A stretch of DNA of 64,000 bases from Virgibacillus necropolis (GCF_002224365.1 NZ_CP022437.1:2666001-2730000); one strand, 5' to 3'. Counted from the first letter of the stretch, positions 37,907 to 47,175 are shown. Notes: generated by a model from the sequence alone, not told the origin. Translations and numbers: made by a program.

Positions 37907-37985
37907 TTATTTTTCAAAACTTTTTTAGTGAATTCAAAAATGAGTAAGAAGTCCTTTTTCAGTAAGGAAAAGCTATAATTCCACA

Positions 37986-38048
37986 CAAAAAAATATCCCT
38001 ATAGTTTCTTGATCATTGTTTACAGATCAACGAAATATAGGAATATTT
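37986..38048 (-). terminator. Intrinsic terminator after bshC
   Basis: Minus-strand arms AATATTCCTATATTTCGTTG and the complement ending CTATAGGGATATT, closed by GATC/GATC, followed by TTTTTTT. It separates bshC from the mraZ promoter. Confidence 0.8.
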
Positions 38049-38123
38049 AATGTGTTTTGGCGCTATTTTATAAATTCGTGGTGGAAAGTGGTACCCTTTT
38101 AGAACGGCCTCTTTATTACACTT

Positions 38124-39749
38124 TTACAAGTAAATGAGGAAATGCTCCTTATCATAAGAACAAGATTCATTAGATAACTGCTTAATGAAGTCAATTCCAT
38201 ATCTATTCATCCAAGGTAATGGATTCCAAACTCTTTCCTGTAAACCATTATTTGGATGCAATGCCAATTGCAGGAGATTGAACTCATGTAGCTCCTTAGC
38301 ATATTTCTTCTCAAGGGTTTTTGTAATTCTTTTTTCTAGAAACTCAACATCTTTATACAAGTACTTAAGATTTGTATTCGCTAAATCAGCGAGATCAGAT
38401 TGGATGGACTCTGCTAAATCACGTAATGGCTCGTGCGCACCGTCAATTGTTTGTTTGAGCTGTTTTGCTAGTTGCTTAACCGGAGGATCATACTTCTCTT
38501 CTAACCATCTATCTTTTCTATCTATTACACCATTATTTACTGCATGCTCTGCGTCAATATGATAAGTAGTTAACAACTTTTCAATATGCGGCTCCATTAA
38601 TGTGAAGGAAAGTCTTGGAACTATTGGTGGCATCTTCATGTTATTCGCATGGAAAGCTTTCTTTAAAATCGACCAGTAACTAATTTCACCTGGACCACCG
38701 ATAAATGCTAGGGATGGAAAAAGCATTTCCTGCATCAGTGGCCTTGTCATTACATTATTGCTAAGTAATTTCGGTTTATTTCTTGCAATGTCTAATAATT
38801 CTTCCGTGGTAAACTTAACTTCTTTATTTTTGCCAATCCAATCATCATTGTCATCACGAACTAATAACACACGTTCCATTCCGTTCTGATAAAATAAATT
38901 CGCATCATTATCATCAACATCGACAGATAAAGCATAACCTTGCTTTGCAACTTCCTCAAAAGAGCGGTTTATTGCGTGTGTTGTTTTTGATTGATTGTCT
39001 ATCAGATCTACAAAGTAGTTACTTTCAAGGTTTCGAACCTGACGATGATTGGAGTCCACTAATACAAGCCCCTCTTCATTAAATAACCAATAAATCATCC
39101 TTGCGAAAAAATCAACATATGTATCTGATTCATTCAAGAAATTCCTTATTGTGTTATATAATTCTTTGGTATGTAAGGTTTCGTTTAACTCTACGAATAA
39201 TCTTTTTAACCAATCATTTGCCTGTTCGTCATCTATAGCTATATTTGAAACAGCTTTCTTTTCAATCTCCCGCTGCAATAACGTATATTTTTTCATCTGG
39301 GATGTGTCACTCAAAAAAATATGATTAATTTCATCAAAGTCATGGTCTTCTCCAGCTATCCAAAAAACAGGTATTACTGGAACCTGAAGTTGCTCTTCTT
39401 GTTGCTTCGCTAAATGAATAATGGAAATTATTTTATTGATGGTATACATTGGTCCTGTTAACAAACCTGCCTGTTGCCCACCAATTACGACTAAACTATC
39501 TGCATCTCTTAAACGCCCAATGTTTTCTATTGTGCTTGTGGGAGCATTCCATTTTGTATTGATTGTATGTAAAACATCACTTAACTGCTTTCGATTAACA
39601 TTTTTATTTTTTAAATCCTTTTTACGTTTTTGAAAAACATTGGATTCAAAAGGATTATAATCAAAATGCTGCATAATAGTTGATTTCTTATTTCTATAGT
39701 CCTGGATTAGTTTATTTTGTGTTTGTAAATGAATAGATTGAATGCGCAT
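38124..39749 (-). CDS. bshC: Bacillithiol biosynthesis cysteine-adding enzyme BshC
   Basis: Joins cysteine to GlcN-malate in the last step of bacillithiol synthesis. 541 residues, full family length. A Rossmann-like core includes VIGGQQAGLLTGPMYTINKI, VFWIAGEDHDFDEINH and FIGGPGEISYW. A coiled-coil segment (~425-490) is typical. The start ATG at 39749 follows AAGGAGC. The conserved place between panE and mraZ agrees with B. subtilis YllA. Confidence 0.96.
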   Translation of the reverse strand: MRIQSIHLQTQNKLIQDYRNKKSTIMQHFDYNPFESNVFQKRKKDLKNKNVNRKQLSDVLHTINTKWNAPTSTIENIGRLRDADSLVVIGGQQAGLLTGPMYTINKIISIIHLAKQQEEQLQVPVIPVFWIAGEDHDFDEINHIFLSDTSQMKKYTLLQREIEKKAVSNIAIDDEQANDWLKRLFVELNETLHTKELYNTIRNFLNESDTYVDFFARMIYWLFNEEGLVLVDSNHRQVRNLESNYFVDLIDNQSKTTHAINRSFEEVAKQGYALSVDVDDNDANLFYQNGMERVLLVRDDNDDWIGKNKEVKFTTEELLDIARNKPKLLSNNVMTRPLMQEMLFPSLAFIGGPGEISYWSILKKAFHANNMKMPPIVPRLSFTLMEPHIEKLLTTYHIDAEHAVNNGVIDRKDRWLEEKYDPPVKQLAKQLKQTIDGAHEPLRDLAESIQSDLADLANTNLKYLYKDVEFLEKRITKTLEKKYAKELHEFNLLQLALHPNNGLQERVWNPLPWMNRYGIDFIKQLSNESCSYDKEHFLIYL

Positions 39750-39843
39750 AAATTACATGCTCCTTTAATGTTAATCATATTGTTGCTCATTGTATTCTAC
39801 ATAATTTTCAAGGATATTTCATCCATTCTGTTTACCAATTCAT

Positions 39844-40227
39844 TTAGAGGGTAAAGAAACGCTGGATAATACCGAATAAAATCAGCAGTATATATAGGAA
39901 TGAAAATAGTAAAAAACTGACACGCCATACAATCTTACATGCTTTTTTTAAAACAACCTCTGTATAATTTACACGTTGATAGATAATAATGATTGCCAAA
40001 AACAGAAGATGGAAAACGGAAATATATCCAATAAAAAAATGGTCAAAAAGAATCTTACACATCGTCATAACGGATAGGATATATAGAATTGTAGTCCATG
40101 TAATTGCCTTATGAAATGCATAAACCCTAGTTTTCTTGAAGATACGATTACACTTGTATACGAGCCATGTCATGACAAATGGAATTGTAATAGCAATGGC
40201 AATACTATAGGTAATAATGCTCCACAT
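39844..40227 (-). CDS. DUF3397-type small membrane protein
   Basis: 127 residues, four hydrophobic segments (about 4-24, 41-60, 67-85 and 103-123) with basic loops, no catalytic motif. Small membrane proteins of the DUF3397 family commonly lie between panE and bshC in Bacillaceae, so the assignment rests on position and topology. The start ATG at 40227 is 14 bases from the nearest GGGG, so initiation may rely on coupling to panE, whose stop is two bases away. No function is known. Confidence 0.75.
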   Translation of the reverse strand: MWSIITYSIAIAITIPFVMTWLVYKCNRIFKKTRVYAFHKAITWTTILYILSVMTMCKILFDHFFIGYISVFHLLFLAIIIIYQRVNYTEVVLKKACKIVWRVSFLLFSFLYILLILFGIIQRFFTL

Positions 40228-40229
40228 TT

Positions 40230-41114
40230 TTATTCATTTATCCCCTTTTTCACCTCTAATGCCTTCATGCTGTTATAAACAAATGTTGTATATGGTATGG
40301 CGGAATTTGTCTTTTTCACTAGATAGCCTGAAATTGCTTCATTCTCTGTCTTTTTACGTTCCTTTAAATCCTTCCACATTGAACTCACATTTTCTTTTGT
40401 ATTAGTGACAACAGTTTGCACATGGTTCCATTGATCCATAAAGTCAAGTTGTAAAATGGAACAGGATTCACGACATAGTTCCTTTGCTAACACCATCAAA
40501 TGTGTATTACGTAGTATTTCACCATTTGGAACTTCAAAAATAGCAGTAAGCGGGTTAATAACTGCATTAATTACCAACTTCTCCGCTAATACTTTCTCCC
40601 AGTTTGTTTCTATTTGGAAAGGAAATTGCTTACTATTGAGTTGCTGTACGATGGTAGATAAATTTTCTCCACCGCCACTAAAGTTTGCTACCTTTATTAA
40701 TCCTTTTCCTGAATGGGTAACAATATGATCACTTTTACGCAACGCACCATGTGTTACAATTCCAAGATAGACTGGTTGTTTACTATCATGAATAAGTTCG
40801 ATATGACCCATTCCATTTTGCAAGAAAATTAGTGGGGTTTTTTCATTGAGATTTAGATTCGATAATAATGCAAGAACAGGTCCTACCTCTGGTTGTTTTA
40901 CACAGACAATGACACATTCCTCTTCATTTAGCTCATTTGTCAATAATGCCTTTACCCTACAGGGAGTTAGGAGACTTGATAAAAATAACCCATGATCATT
41001 TAGTTTTTGTTTTTGTTGATTTCTTCTTACATAAACTGTTACATCGTGATTTTCGCATAAATATCTAGCCACTAAAAGGCCGATTGATCCTCCACCTATA
41101 ACACCAATTTTCAT
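40230..41114 (-). CDS. panE: 2-dehydropantoate 2-reductase family protein
   Basis: NADPH-dependent ketopantoate reductase of pantothenate synthesis, or a paralogue (YlbQ in B. subtilis). 294 residues. The N-terminal Rossmann motif is IGVIGGGSIGLLVA (3-16). The middle has QNGMGH, and the C-terminal helical domain has KLVINAVINPLTA, containing the likely catalytic lysine. The start is the ATG at 41114 with GGAGGTAG upstream. B. subtilis encodes more than one candidate, so the physiological substrate is not certain. Confidence 0.88.
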   Translation of the reverse strand: MKIGVIGGGSIGLLVARYLCENHDVTVYVRRNQQKQKLNDHGLFLSSLLTPCRVKALLTNELNEEECVIVCVKQPEVGPVLALLSNLNLNEKTPLIFLQNGMGHIELIHDSKQPVYLGIVTHGALRKSDHIVTHSGKGLIKVANFSGGGENLSTIVQQLNSKQFPFQIETNWEKVLAEKLVINAVINPLTAIFEVPNGEILRNTHLMVLAKELCRESCSILQLDFMDQWNHVQTVVTNTKENVSSMWKDLKERKKTENEAISGYLVKKTNSAIPYTTFVYNSMKALEVKKGINE

Positions 41115-41290
41115 TGTCTCTACCTCCGTCCAATGCCTCTCTTTGCTAATTGTAGCAAACAAACGCTTTCTTGTAACGAAAATAAACTAGCTATCCTAAT
41201 TAAATTATGTGTAGTTCGTTTCATTCTTAATTCGTTTATATTATAATTAGAGTATATAGGAAATATAGATATAACAGAGGGGGCAGATTT

Positions 41291-41770
41291 ATGGAACGTA
41301 TTAAAGTTGAAAAGCTATTAATTAATTATAAAACACTTGAAAAATTTAAACACTTCAAGTCTTATGGAAATCAAGAACTTTCTATGCTAGAGGACTTAGA
41401 AAGCAATATTGTAGAAAATGATAGTGAATCACCATTCTATGGTATTTATTTTGGAAACAATCTTGTAGCAAGGATGAGCTTATATAAGGTGAAGGCTAAG
41501 TATGATGCATATTTTGAACCATCTCAGGATTACCTGGTGCTATGGAAATTAGAGGTTTTGCCTGACTACCGTGGAAAAGGTTACGGAAAAGCATTAGTGG
41601 ACTTTGCAAAAATAGATAACTTACCAATCAAGACGAATCCTAGAATAAATTCACAGGGATTTTGGGAAGAAATGGGCTTTCAAAAAGCAAATTATGAAAT
41701 GGAACGCGATTTAGGTGAAAATCCATTTATTTGGATGCCAACTGGAGTGCAAGAAAAACTAAAAGATTAG
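41291..41770 (+). CDS. ylbP: GNAT-family N-acetyltransferase (YlbP-type)
   Basis: 159 residues on the plus strand. The acetyl-CoA-binding motif is LEVLPDYRGKGYGKALVDFAK (about 92-112), the RGxGxG loop of GNAT enzymes. LLINYKTLEKFKHFKSYGNQE at the N-terminus matches YlbP. The substrate is unknown. The start ATG at 41291 follows GAGGGGGCAG. It is divergent from panE and convergent with rsfA, with a shared terminator. A TATAAT at about 41239 may be its -10 element. Confidence 0.85.
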   Translation: MERIKVEKLLINYKTLEKFKHFKSYGNQELSMLEDLESNIVENDSESPFYGIYFGNNLVARMSLYKVKAKYDAYFEPSQDYLVLWKLEVLPDYRGKGYGKALVDFAKIDNLPIKTNPRINSQGFWEEMGFQKANYEMERDLGENPFIWMPTGVQEKLKD

Positions 41771-41773
41771 ATC

Positions 41774-41819
41774 AAAAAAAGGCATGATTGATGAAATTGC
41801 ATCAGTCATGCCTTTTTTT
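41774..41819. terminator. Bidirectional terminator between ylbP and rsfA
   Basis: AAAAAAAGGCATGA and TCATGCCTTTTTTT pair around TGATG/CATCA, giving T runs on both strands between convergent genes. Confidence 0.9.
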
Positions 41820-41955
41820 ACTTTAAGTACATATAAAGATTCCAGATTTAAAGTATAAGAAACAAGAAGGCTTTCGTCATTAGAACCTCGCGGTAAACAG
41901 CTTTTTTCTATTGAGGACCCTATAGGCAAGAGTACACATGCCACCCATCCACCGA

Positions 41956-42441
41956 TTAATTCTTTACAGAAGATTTTACCCAGCTCCAAAGATTACCCAT
42001 TTCCTTCCAGGCTTCATCATAACGAAGCAAAACTGTCTTAAGATGAATATTTTCTTCTTCCAATTTCTTAACAGCATTCTCGTGTTCCTGCTTATGAACA
42101 CTGTTTTCCGTTGTATAAGAACTTTTCATATTTTCCAATAATAGGATTGCCGTTTCTATTGTATCTTGATTACTTTCTACTGTATTTTCTTTCAAGCCCC
42201 TTGCATTACTATGTGTTCTGTTCTTTCGCTCTTCTTTTGCAACGTTCACTATGTCTTGGTAGTTTCTCCGTATGGTTGCATTCCAGCGAAATCCGCAGGC
42301 AGCTGACGTGCGGGATAGTTGATTCGCTACATCCTTAAAGGCCTCTAGTTGCGTTTTTCCTTCTCGTATATACCTTAGTACCGTATCAGCTAATATTACA
42401 TCTTCATCACTTGACCAAGCATCTTGGCGCGTACGATTCAT
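41956..42441 (-). CDS. rsfA: RsfA-type prespore-specific transcriptional regulator
   Basis: 161 residues. The N-terminal Myb/SANT-like domain has RQDAWSSDEDVILADTVLRY and AACGFRWNATIRRNY (about 4-65), matching RsfA/YlbO, which tunes sigma-F-dependent genes in the forespore. The C-terminal half is a coiled coil (~95-150). The start ATG at 42441. In B. subtilis it lies between rpmF and ylbP, the same neighbourhood as here. No clear sigma-F promoter found in the short upstream gap. Confidence 0.9.
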   Translation of the reverse strand: MNRTRQDAWSSDEDVILADTVLRYIREGKTQLEAFKDVANQLSRTSAACGFRWNATIRRNYQDIVNVAKEERKNRTHSNARGLKENTVESNQDTIETAILLLENMKSSYTTENSVHKQEHENAVKKLEEENIHLKTVLLRYDEAWKEMGNLWSWVKSSVKN

Positions 42442-42534
42442 ACCATCACTCCTTAACTATTTGCTATAAATGTATGCGAAAGGTAGCGATGATAGACTAA
42501 TCGTTTACTATTTCGATAAGAATCTTTTTTACTA

Positions 42535-42593
42535 TTAGTGCGTGTTCAAAACCCCCATGTCCTATAGGACATGGGGGTTTTGAACATCCTCTA
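42535..42593 (-). repeat. Minimal family B element with a perfect 42-nt palindrome
   Basis: Reading the minus strand, the ends GAGGATGTTCAAAA and TTTTGAACACGCACTA match those of the larger family B copies. The interior is only CCCCCATGTCCTA and its exact complement (42544-42585 is a perfect palindrome). It starts immediately after the crotonase-family stop codon and could serve as its terminator. Confidence 0.8.
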
Positions 42594-43361
42594 TTACCCT
42601 TTTTCGGCTAAGAATTTATTTACTGCATCCACATGTTCTTCTGAATCCCATAATTTCGCGCAGTTTCGAACCTCCTCATCCATTAGAGCAGATAATCCTA
42701 GCACCCCAACCTTTTGCTTATATTGTTTGTCTAATATTTCCATTTGAGCCACCGACTTTGAAATATAAACGGCCAATATTTCAGTCCGATCATGCCACTT
42801 TTCAGTAGGGACAATTCGATGCACCCATCCCTTATCCTTTAAAAATAAGGCGTCGTATACCTCGGCATCTATTAGCCATGAATAAGCAAAGCTTGAATGA
42901 ACCTTTTCATATAAAAGCGCACCACCACCCCAACCAGGAGTAATTCCAAGTTTTGTTTGGACAAAGCCAAATTCGGTGGATTCTCTAGCTATTCGAAAAT
43001 CGCATGCTGTGGCAATTTCGCAACCCCCACCTACTGCATCACCATTTAGTAAACAAATAGTCGGTACCGGAAAAGATACAATATCAAAAAGAACCTCTTT
43101 CATGGCGTATAATTGATGAAAAGCATCCGCCGGTGTTAAGTCTCCATGTAAATCTTTTAAATCCCCTCCAGCACAAAACGCATTATCTCCAGAACCTGTA
43201 ATTACTAAAAATTTAATAGTCTCTTCTCTTGCTAGTTTTATCGCTTCCCTTAATTCCCGAGCCATTTCAGTCGAGATAGCATTCCTTTTTTCTGGTCTAT
43301 TTAATGTAATCATGCTATATCCTTCTGAAAACGTTTCATATTGTATTGTTTTGAACATCAT
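42594..43361 (-). CDS. Enoyl-CoA hydratase/isomerase (crotonase) family protein
   Basis: 255 residues, crotonase fold. The CoA/oxyanion motif is AFCAGGDLKDLHG (~63-75), and the second oxyanion region is GDAVGGGCEIATACDFRI (~107-124). The first catalytic glutamate of hydratases is present in GGGCE, but the second (Glu164 of rat crotonase, in the motif PEI-LG) is replaced by Gln in FVQTKLGITPGWGG. This argues against a simple hydratase. Decarboxylases and other crotonases lack that residue. The start is the first or second of two adjacent ATGs (43361 or 43358). The substrate is unknown. Confidence 0.85.
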   Translation of the reverse strand: MMFKTIQYETFSEGYSMITLNRPEKRNAISTEMARELREAIKLAREETIKFLVITGSGDNAFCAGGDLKDLHGDLTPADAFHQLYAMKEVLFDIVSFPVPTICLLNGDAVGGGCEIATACDFRIARESTEFGFVQTKLGITPGWGGGALLYEKVHSSFAYSWLIDAEVYDALFLKDKGWVHRIVPTEKWHDRTEILAVYISKSVAQMEILDKQYKQKVGVLGLSALMDEEVRNCAKLWDSEEHVDAVNKFLAEKG

Positions 43362-43390
43362 TATCCCAACCTCATCATTTTATGTAATAT

Positions 43391-43675
43391 AGAAAAGCGA
43401 AGGCGACTGTTCAGAAGCGGACGTATAAGCAAGGAACCGTAGAATGCACGGGCTTAGCATTCGGAGTGTTCATTGCTTATGACGGCAGCTTCTAGAAGCC
43501 GCAGCTAGACCAAGAAAAGCGGAGGCGACTGCTAAGCGACGTACAAATAGATAGACAGGTGAAAAGTACGGTGCTTTTTCCGTACGTTCATCCTGACTAA
43601 CTATTTGCTAGTCGCTAGGAGCCGCAGCTAGACAAAGAAAAGCGAAGGCGACTGTTCAGAAGCAGACGCTTACGA
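43391..43675 (-). repeat. Array of family A elements (A3, A1, partial A3) between rpmF and the crotonase gene
   Basis: 43391-43513 is A3 (AAAAGCGAAGGCGACTGTTC to CTTCTAGAAGCCGCAGCTAG). 43514-43636 is A1 (AAAAGCGGAGGCGACTGC to GTCGCTAGGAGCCGCAGC). 43637-43675 is a truncated A3 that stops at GCAGACGCTTACG. The 354-bp gap holds nothing else except the rpmF terminator. Confidence 0.87.
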
Positions 43676-43676
43676 T

Positions 43677-43711
43677 AAAAAAACAGACTACATAATGTGC
43701 AGTCTGTTTGA
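43677..43711 (-). terminator. Intrinsic terminator after rpmF
   Basis: AAACAGACTGCACATTATGT then AGTCTGTTT and TTTTTT on the minus strand, immediately after the rpmF stop. Confidence 0.88.
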
Positions 43712-43715
43712 TCAA

Positions 43716-43889
43716 TTATGCTTCTTTAATTTCTTTTCCACCGTAATGTCCACAAGACTTACATACGTGGTGAGGTTTAGTTAATTCACCACAATTTGAA
43801 CATTCTACCATGCCAGGTACGTGTAGCTTTTTATGAGTACGACGTTGGTTTTTAACTTTTTTAGACGTTCTTCTTTTTGGTACTGCCAT
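43716..43889 (-). CDS. rpmF: 50S ribosomal protein L32 (zinc-binding form)
   Basis: 57 residues: [20 protein letters not shown] at the N-terminus, then a zinc ribbon with four cysteines (CSNCG and CKSCG). This is the zinc-containing (C+) form of L32, not the cysteine-free paralogue used under zinc limitation. The start ATG at 43889 follows AGGAGGTG. It forms the conserved pair ylbN-rpmF and is followed by a terminator. Confidence 0.98.
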   Translation of the reverse strand: MAVPKRRTSKKVKNQRRTHKKLHVPGMVECSNCGELTKPHHVCKSCGHYGGKEIKEA

Positions 43890-43940
43890 GACTTACACCT
43901 CCTTCAAATGACGAAAGGAAAATTTGAAATAATTCTATTC

Positions 43941-44468
43941 TTATTTTTCTTTGTCGTTAAATAAGTTCTCCAATTTTTTAAACCGGGGATCTACAGTTTG
44001 TTTTTTTTCTTCTTCTTGCGATATAAACTCCCAACCATTACCTTTAAAAGTAGCATTTTCTTTTGCATCTTTATCGTCAGAAAATACTCGAAAAGGAACC
44101 TCTAGTAAGATATTTTCCTTTATATATGGCGTTAAGTCAAGTGTTTCTCCATTAATTGGATGAATTTCATTTTCCAATTCCGCATCCCCGTGATATGCGG
44201 ATAATGTAAAAACTTCCTCTGCTTTAATATCAAAAGGAAATGGGACATCCACAAGCGTTCTTGCACATGGTAAAATCATTTCACCCTTAACCGTAAAAGA
44301 AGAAATAATAGTATCTCCCTGAATATAACAAGTACCTTTCACATGTACAGGTTCAATTTTACGTATATCATTATTTAATGTTTCTAGTTCCGAAACATTA
44401 ACATTTCCCTCGAAATGAAAGGGTTCATTATACGAACTTTTTTTTATTTTTCCAATAGCAATTTGCAT
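43941..44468 (-). CDS. ylbN: YceD/DUF177 family protein YlbN
   Basis: 175 residues. The DUF177 region includes CYIQGDTIISSFTVKGEMIL and CARTLVDVPFPFD; relatives are involved in 23S rRNA accumulation and the gene is nearly always before rpmF. Here the first cysteine of the usual CxRCL pattern is replaced: the motif reads PCARTL. The start is the ATG at 44468 with GAGGTGA upstream; a GTG at 44477 lies within that site. It is divergent from tmcAL. Confidence 0.92.
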   Translation of the reverse strand: MQIAIGKIKKSSYNEPFHFEGNVNVSELETLNNDIRKIEPVHVKGTCYIQGDTIISSFTVKGEMILPCARTLVDVPFPFDIKAEEVFTLSAYHGDAELENEIHPINGETLDLTPYIKENILLEVPFRVFSDDKDAKENATFKGNGWEFISQEEEKKQTVDPRFKKLENLFNDKEK

Positions 44469-44664
44469 GATTATCACCTCTAGGCAACAAGAGTAATTTT
44501 AAAGAGAAAATAGACTTTTGTCAACATATTTTCTTTACAGTTTAATAATTCATTTCTATTTATGGTTCCCACTCTACTAGCTTACTACTCAAATTAGCAT
44601 AAATTAGTGCGTTACTTCCCTTTATTTGATACAATAAGATCACTTTAAACTAGGAGAGATTTAA

Positions 44665-45879
44665 ATGGATGCATGTGGTTTGATAGTCGAATACAACCCA
44701 TTCCATAATGGTCACCTTCACCATCTATTAGAAGCGAAAAGGGAGTCAAACGCCTCTTGTATGATAGCTGTAATGAGCGGAAACTTTTTGCAGCGCGGGG
44801 AACCAGCGATTATAGATAAATTCCATCGAACAAGAGCGGCGCTTGCTAGCGGTATAGATATAGTAGTTGAACTACCATTTGTATATGCTGTTCAATCTAG
44901 TGACTTATTTGCAAAAGGTTCTGTTCAAACATTGAATGAAATTGGTGTTTCTTCTATTTGTTTTGGAAGCGAATCTGGCACTACTTCCAATTTTATAACA
45001 AGTTATGAAATCTTTAAAGAAAAAGAATCTATTTTCCAGGAAGAATTACGTAAAAATCTACACAAAGGATTATCATTTCCAGACGCAAGTAAATTCGCGT
45101 ATGAACAGATAGGGTTAGCAACAGAAGAAATGGATCTATCTCAACCTAATAATATTCTTGGATTTAGTTATATAAGGGAAATCCTGGATCATCAATTAGC
45201 AATTAATGCCTTCACTGTAAAACGAACAAAAAGTGGGTATCATGATCAAACGATTTCAAGTAGCATTGCTAGTGCTACTAGTATTCGGAAACAGCTTTTT
45301 CATGAAGGAAATGTCACAGAACAAATTGCATCCACCCTTCCAGCTAACACCGAACAACAACTTAATGAATATTATCATAAAACTTCAGTTTGGCACAACT
45401 GGGAACAATATTTCCCCCTACTACATTATCGTGTAATGACAATGGATCATAGCGAGCTTGCTGGGATACATGGAGTAGATGAAGGGCTTGAATATCGAAT
45501 TAAAAAAACAGCAAAACATACCCAATCAATTTATGAATGGATAGATGCAATTAAGACAAAGCGCTACACTTGGACAAGAATCCAGCGCATATTTGTTCAT
45601 CTATTAACAAACACAAAAAAAGAGCATATTCAGCCTCTAAAAACAAGTGAATCTGTACCTTATGTCCGTTTATTAGGAATGACAAAACAAGGTCAAGCCT
45701 ATCTAAATCAACAGAAGAAAGTCATGAATGTGCCACTTGTTACACGATTGCCTCAACATAGTAGTTTTTTATTGGAGTGTGAGGAAAAAGCAAGCAATGC
45801 CTATTACAGCATCCTGAAACCTTCAATAAAAAGACAGTTTAGTAAACAGGAAATTGGACCACCAATAATAATAGGATAA
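44665..45879 (+). CDS. tmcAL: tRNA(Met) cytidine acetate ligase TmcAL (YlbM)
   Basis: Forms N4-acetylcytidine at the wobble position of elongator tRNA-Met, using acetate and ATP. 404 residues. The nucleotidyltransferase-like motif is EYNPFHNGHLHHL (9-21, the HxGH signature). MSGNFLQRGEPAIIDKFHRT and VELPFVYAVQSSD are further family motifs. The start ATG at 44665 follows AGGAGAG. It is transcribed away from ylbN-rpmF and ends in a terminator shared with ylbL. Confidence 0.95.
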   Translation: MDACGLIVEYNPFHNGHLHHLLEAKRESNASCMIAVMSGNFLQRGEPAIIDKFHRTRAALASGIDIVVELPFVYAVQSSDLFAKGSVQTLNEIGVSSICFGSESGTTSNFITSYEIFKEKESIFQEELRKNLHKGLSFPDASKFAYEQIGLATEEMDLSQPNNILGFSYIREILDHQLAINAFTVKRTKSGYHDQTISSSIASATSIRKQLFHEGNVTEQIASTLPANTEQQLNEYYHKTSVWHNWEQYFPLLHYRVMTMDHSELAGIHGVDEGLEYRIKKTAKHTQSIYEWIDAIKTKRYTWTRIQRIFVHLLTNTKKEHIQPLKTSESVPYVRLLGMTKQGQAYLNQQKKVMNVPLVTRLPQHSSFLLECEEKASNAYYSILKPSIKRQFSKQEIGPPIIIG

Positions 45880-45917
45880 AAAAACTAGTTGGCTTCTTTC
45901 CGCCAACTAGTTTTTTG
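45877..45917. terminator. Bidirectional terminator between tmcAL and ylbL
   Basis: AAAAAACTAGTTGGC and GCCAACTAGTTTTTT pair around CTTCTTTCC, with T runs on both strands between convergent genes. Confidence 0.9.
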
Positions 45918-45922
45918 TTCTT

Positions 45923-46942
45923 TTATTTTTCCAACTCTTGCAAATAAGTTACCGCATCCTTAAATGTGTCCACTGGAACAATTTTCATATCAGTTCCAAT
46001 TTCTTCGGCAGTCTTTTTTGCTACCTCATAATTAGAACCTTCAGCGCCATTTTCATTCGGTGCAAAGAAGATTTTACATCCTTCATCATCGGCAGCGATT
46101 ACTTTTTTATCTATTCCGCCAATACGTTGAACATTTCCTTCATAATCAATTTCACCGGTTCCTGCAATATGGTAGCCACTCGTTAAATCATCTTTGGTCA
46201 ATTGATCATATATTTCAAGTGAAAACATCATTCCTGCACTTGGACCACCTATATTACCACTGGAAAATGTAACATCAGGGTCAACTTCTACACTACGATC
46301 GGTAACCAATTGAATTCCAATCCCTACTTTATTATCTAATTGTTCAAATGCTTCCAGCTCAATTTCTTTGGTAACATGTTTATCACTGCGAACAATTTCG
46401 AGTTTGATGGTTTCTCCAGCTTGTTTATCCTCAACATATTTAATAAGGTCTTCAGATTTGTTAACTTCATTACCATCAATACCTACAATTCTATCTCCCA
46501 TTTTCAAAATTCCATCGGCTGGCATTCCTTCAATAATAGTAACAACATAAACACCGTTATATTGAATGTCAATTCCTTCTTCAGCTGCTTGATATGCTAC
46601 AACTATAGCAGCCTCTTGAGAGCTTTCCATCATTTGTAATTGCACATGGAAATACTCCTCTTCTGACACACCCTCTGGCCTTATCTCTTCAATAGGATGA
46701 AGTTCATGGTGTGGCATAATTTTCGCCATAACGTATTGAATCGGCGTCGCTTGCCCACCGCGGACAGTCACAAGGTGCATGTCCCCCTCGCTTTCATACC
46801 CTCCCTCAACCTCTACAATTGGATTTAAAGCCCCTGCATCACCAGGTTTATAAATATAATATGGTAGTTTATATGTCGAGAGTAAGAATGCTATTACCAT
46901 TACAATAAGTAAATATACCAAGTGACGTTTCGTAAATTTCAT
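45923..46942 (-). CDS. ylbL: Membrane-anchored Lon-like PDZ protease YlbL
   Basis: 339 residues. One N-terminal membrane anchor (~7-25) is followed by an extracytoplasmic region, a PDZ domain (~115-195) and an S16 (Lon-type) protease domain. The catalytic Ser-Lys dyad is visible as Ser235 in GGPSAGMMF and Lys280 in DKKVIAADDEG. The B. subtilis homologue (DdcP) removes the division inhibitor YneA during recovery from DNA damage. The start is the ATG at 46942, with AAAGGAG seven bases upstream, not the adjacent TTG. Confidence 0.93.
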   Translation of the reverse strand: MKFTKRHLVYLLIVMVIAFLLSTYKLPYYIYKPGDAGALNPIVEVEGGYESEGDMHLVTVRGGQATPIQYVMAKIMPHHELHPIEEIRPEGVSEEEYFHVQLQMMESSQEAAIVVAYQAAEEGIDIQYNGVYVVTIIEGMPADGILKMGDRIVGIDGNEVNKSEDLIKYVEDKQAGETIKLEIVRSDKHVTKEIELEAFEQLDNKVGIGIQLVTDRSVEVDPDVTFSSGNIGGPSAGMMFSLEIYDQLTKDDLTSGYHIAGTGEIDYEGNVQRIGGIDKKVIAADDEGCKIFFAPNENGAEGSNYEVAKKTAEEIGTDMKIVPVDTFKDAVTYLQELEK

Positions 46943-47175
46943 CAAAAAACTCCTTTTAGTGCGTCCTCTTTTGACCTATCGGTATCACTATTTCTATTTT
47001 AAAAGATTGGAATAAATGTATGTACCAAAAGCGTATAGTGATAATAGCTTGTATTCTTTTTTTATGCTAGCACATAACAAATTATGGTATTTATAATCTA
47101 TAGACAAGCTAAAATCATTCTACTACTATAAAAAAAATATGTACAGGATGAGCTCATTCATTAGGGGGCTTCAAT

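Noticed and set aside
41759-41989. 76-codon minus-strand frame across the ylbP terminator
   Set aside because: It runs through a bidirectional terminator hairpin and into rsfA; not a gene.
42442-42480. Sigma-F promoter for rsfA
   Set aside because: GCATA is present at a suitable place, but the -10 half (GTTAAGGAG) does not fit GGNNANANT and overlaps the ribosome-binding site.
47040-47160. Sigma-E promoter for ylbJ
   Set aside because: CATAACAA near 47070 was considered, but the spacing to a weak -35 is 16 bp and the match is poor.
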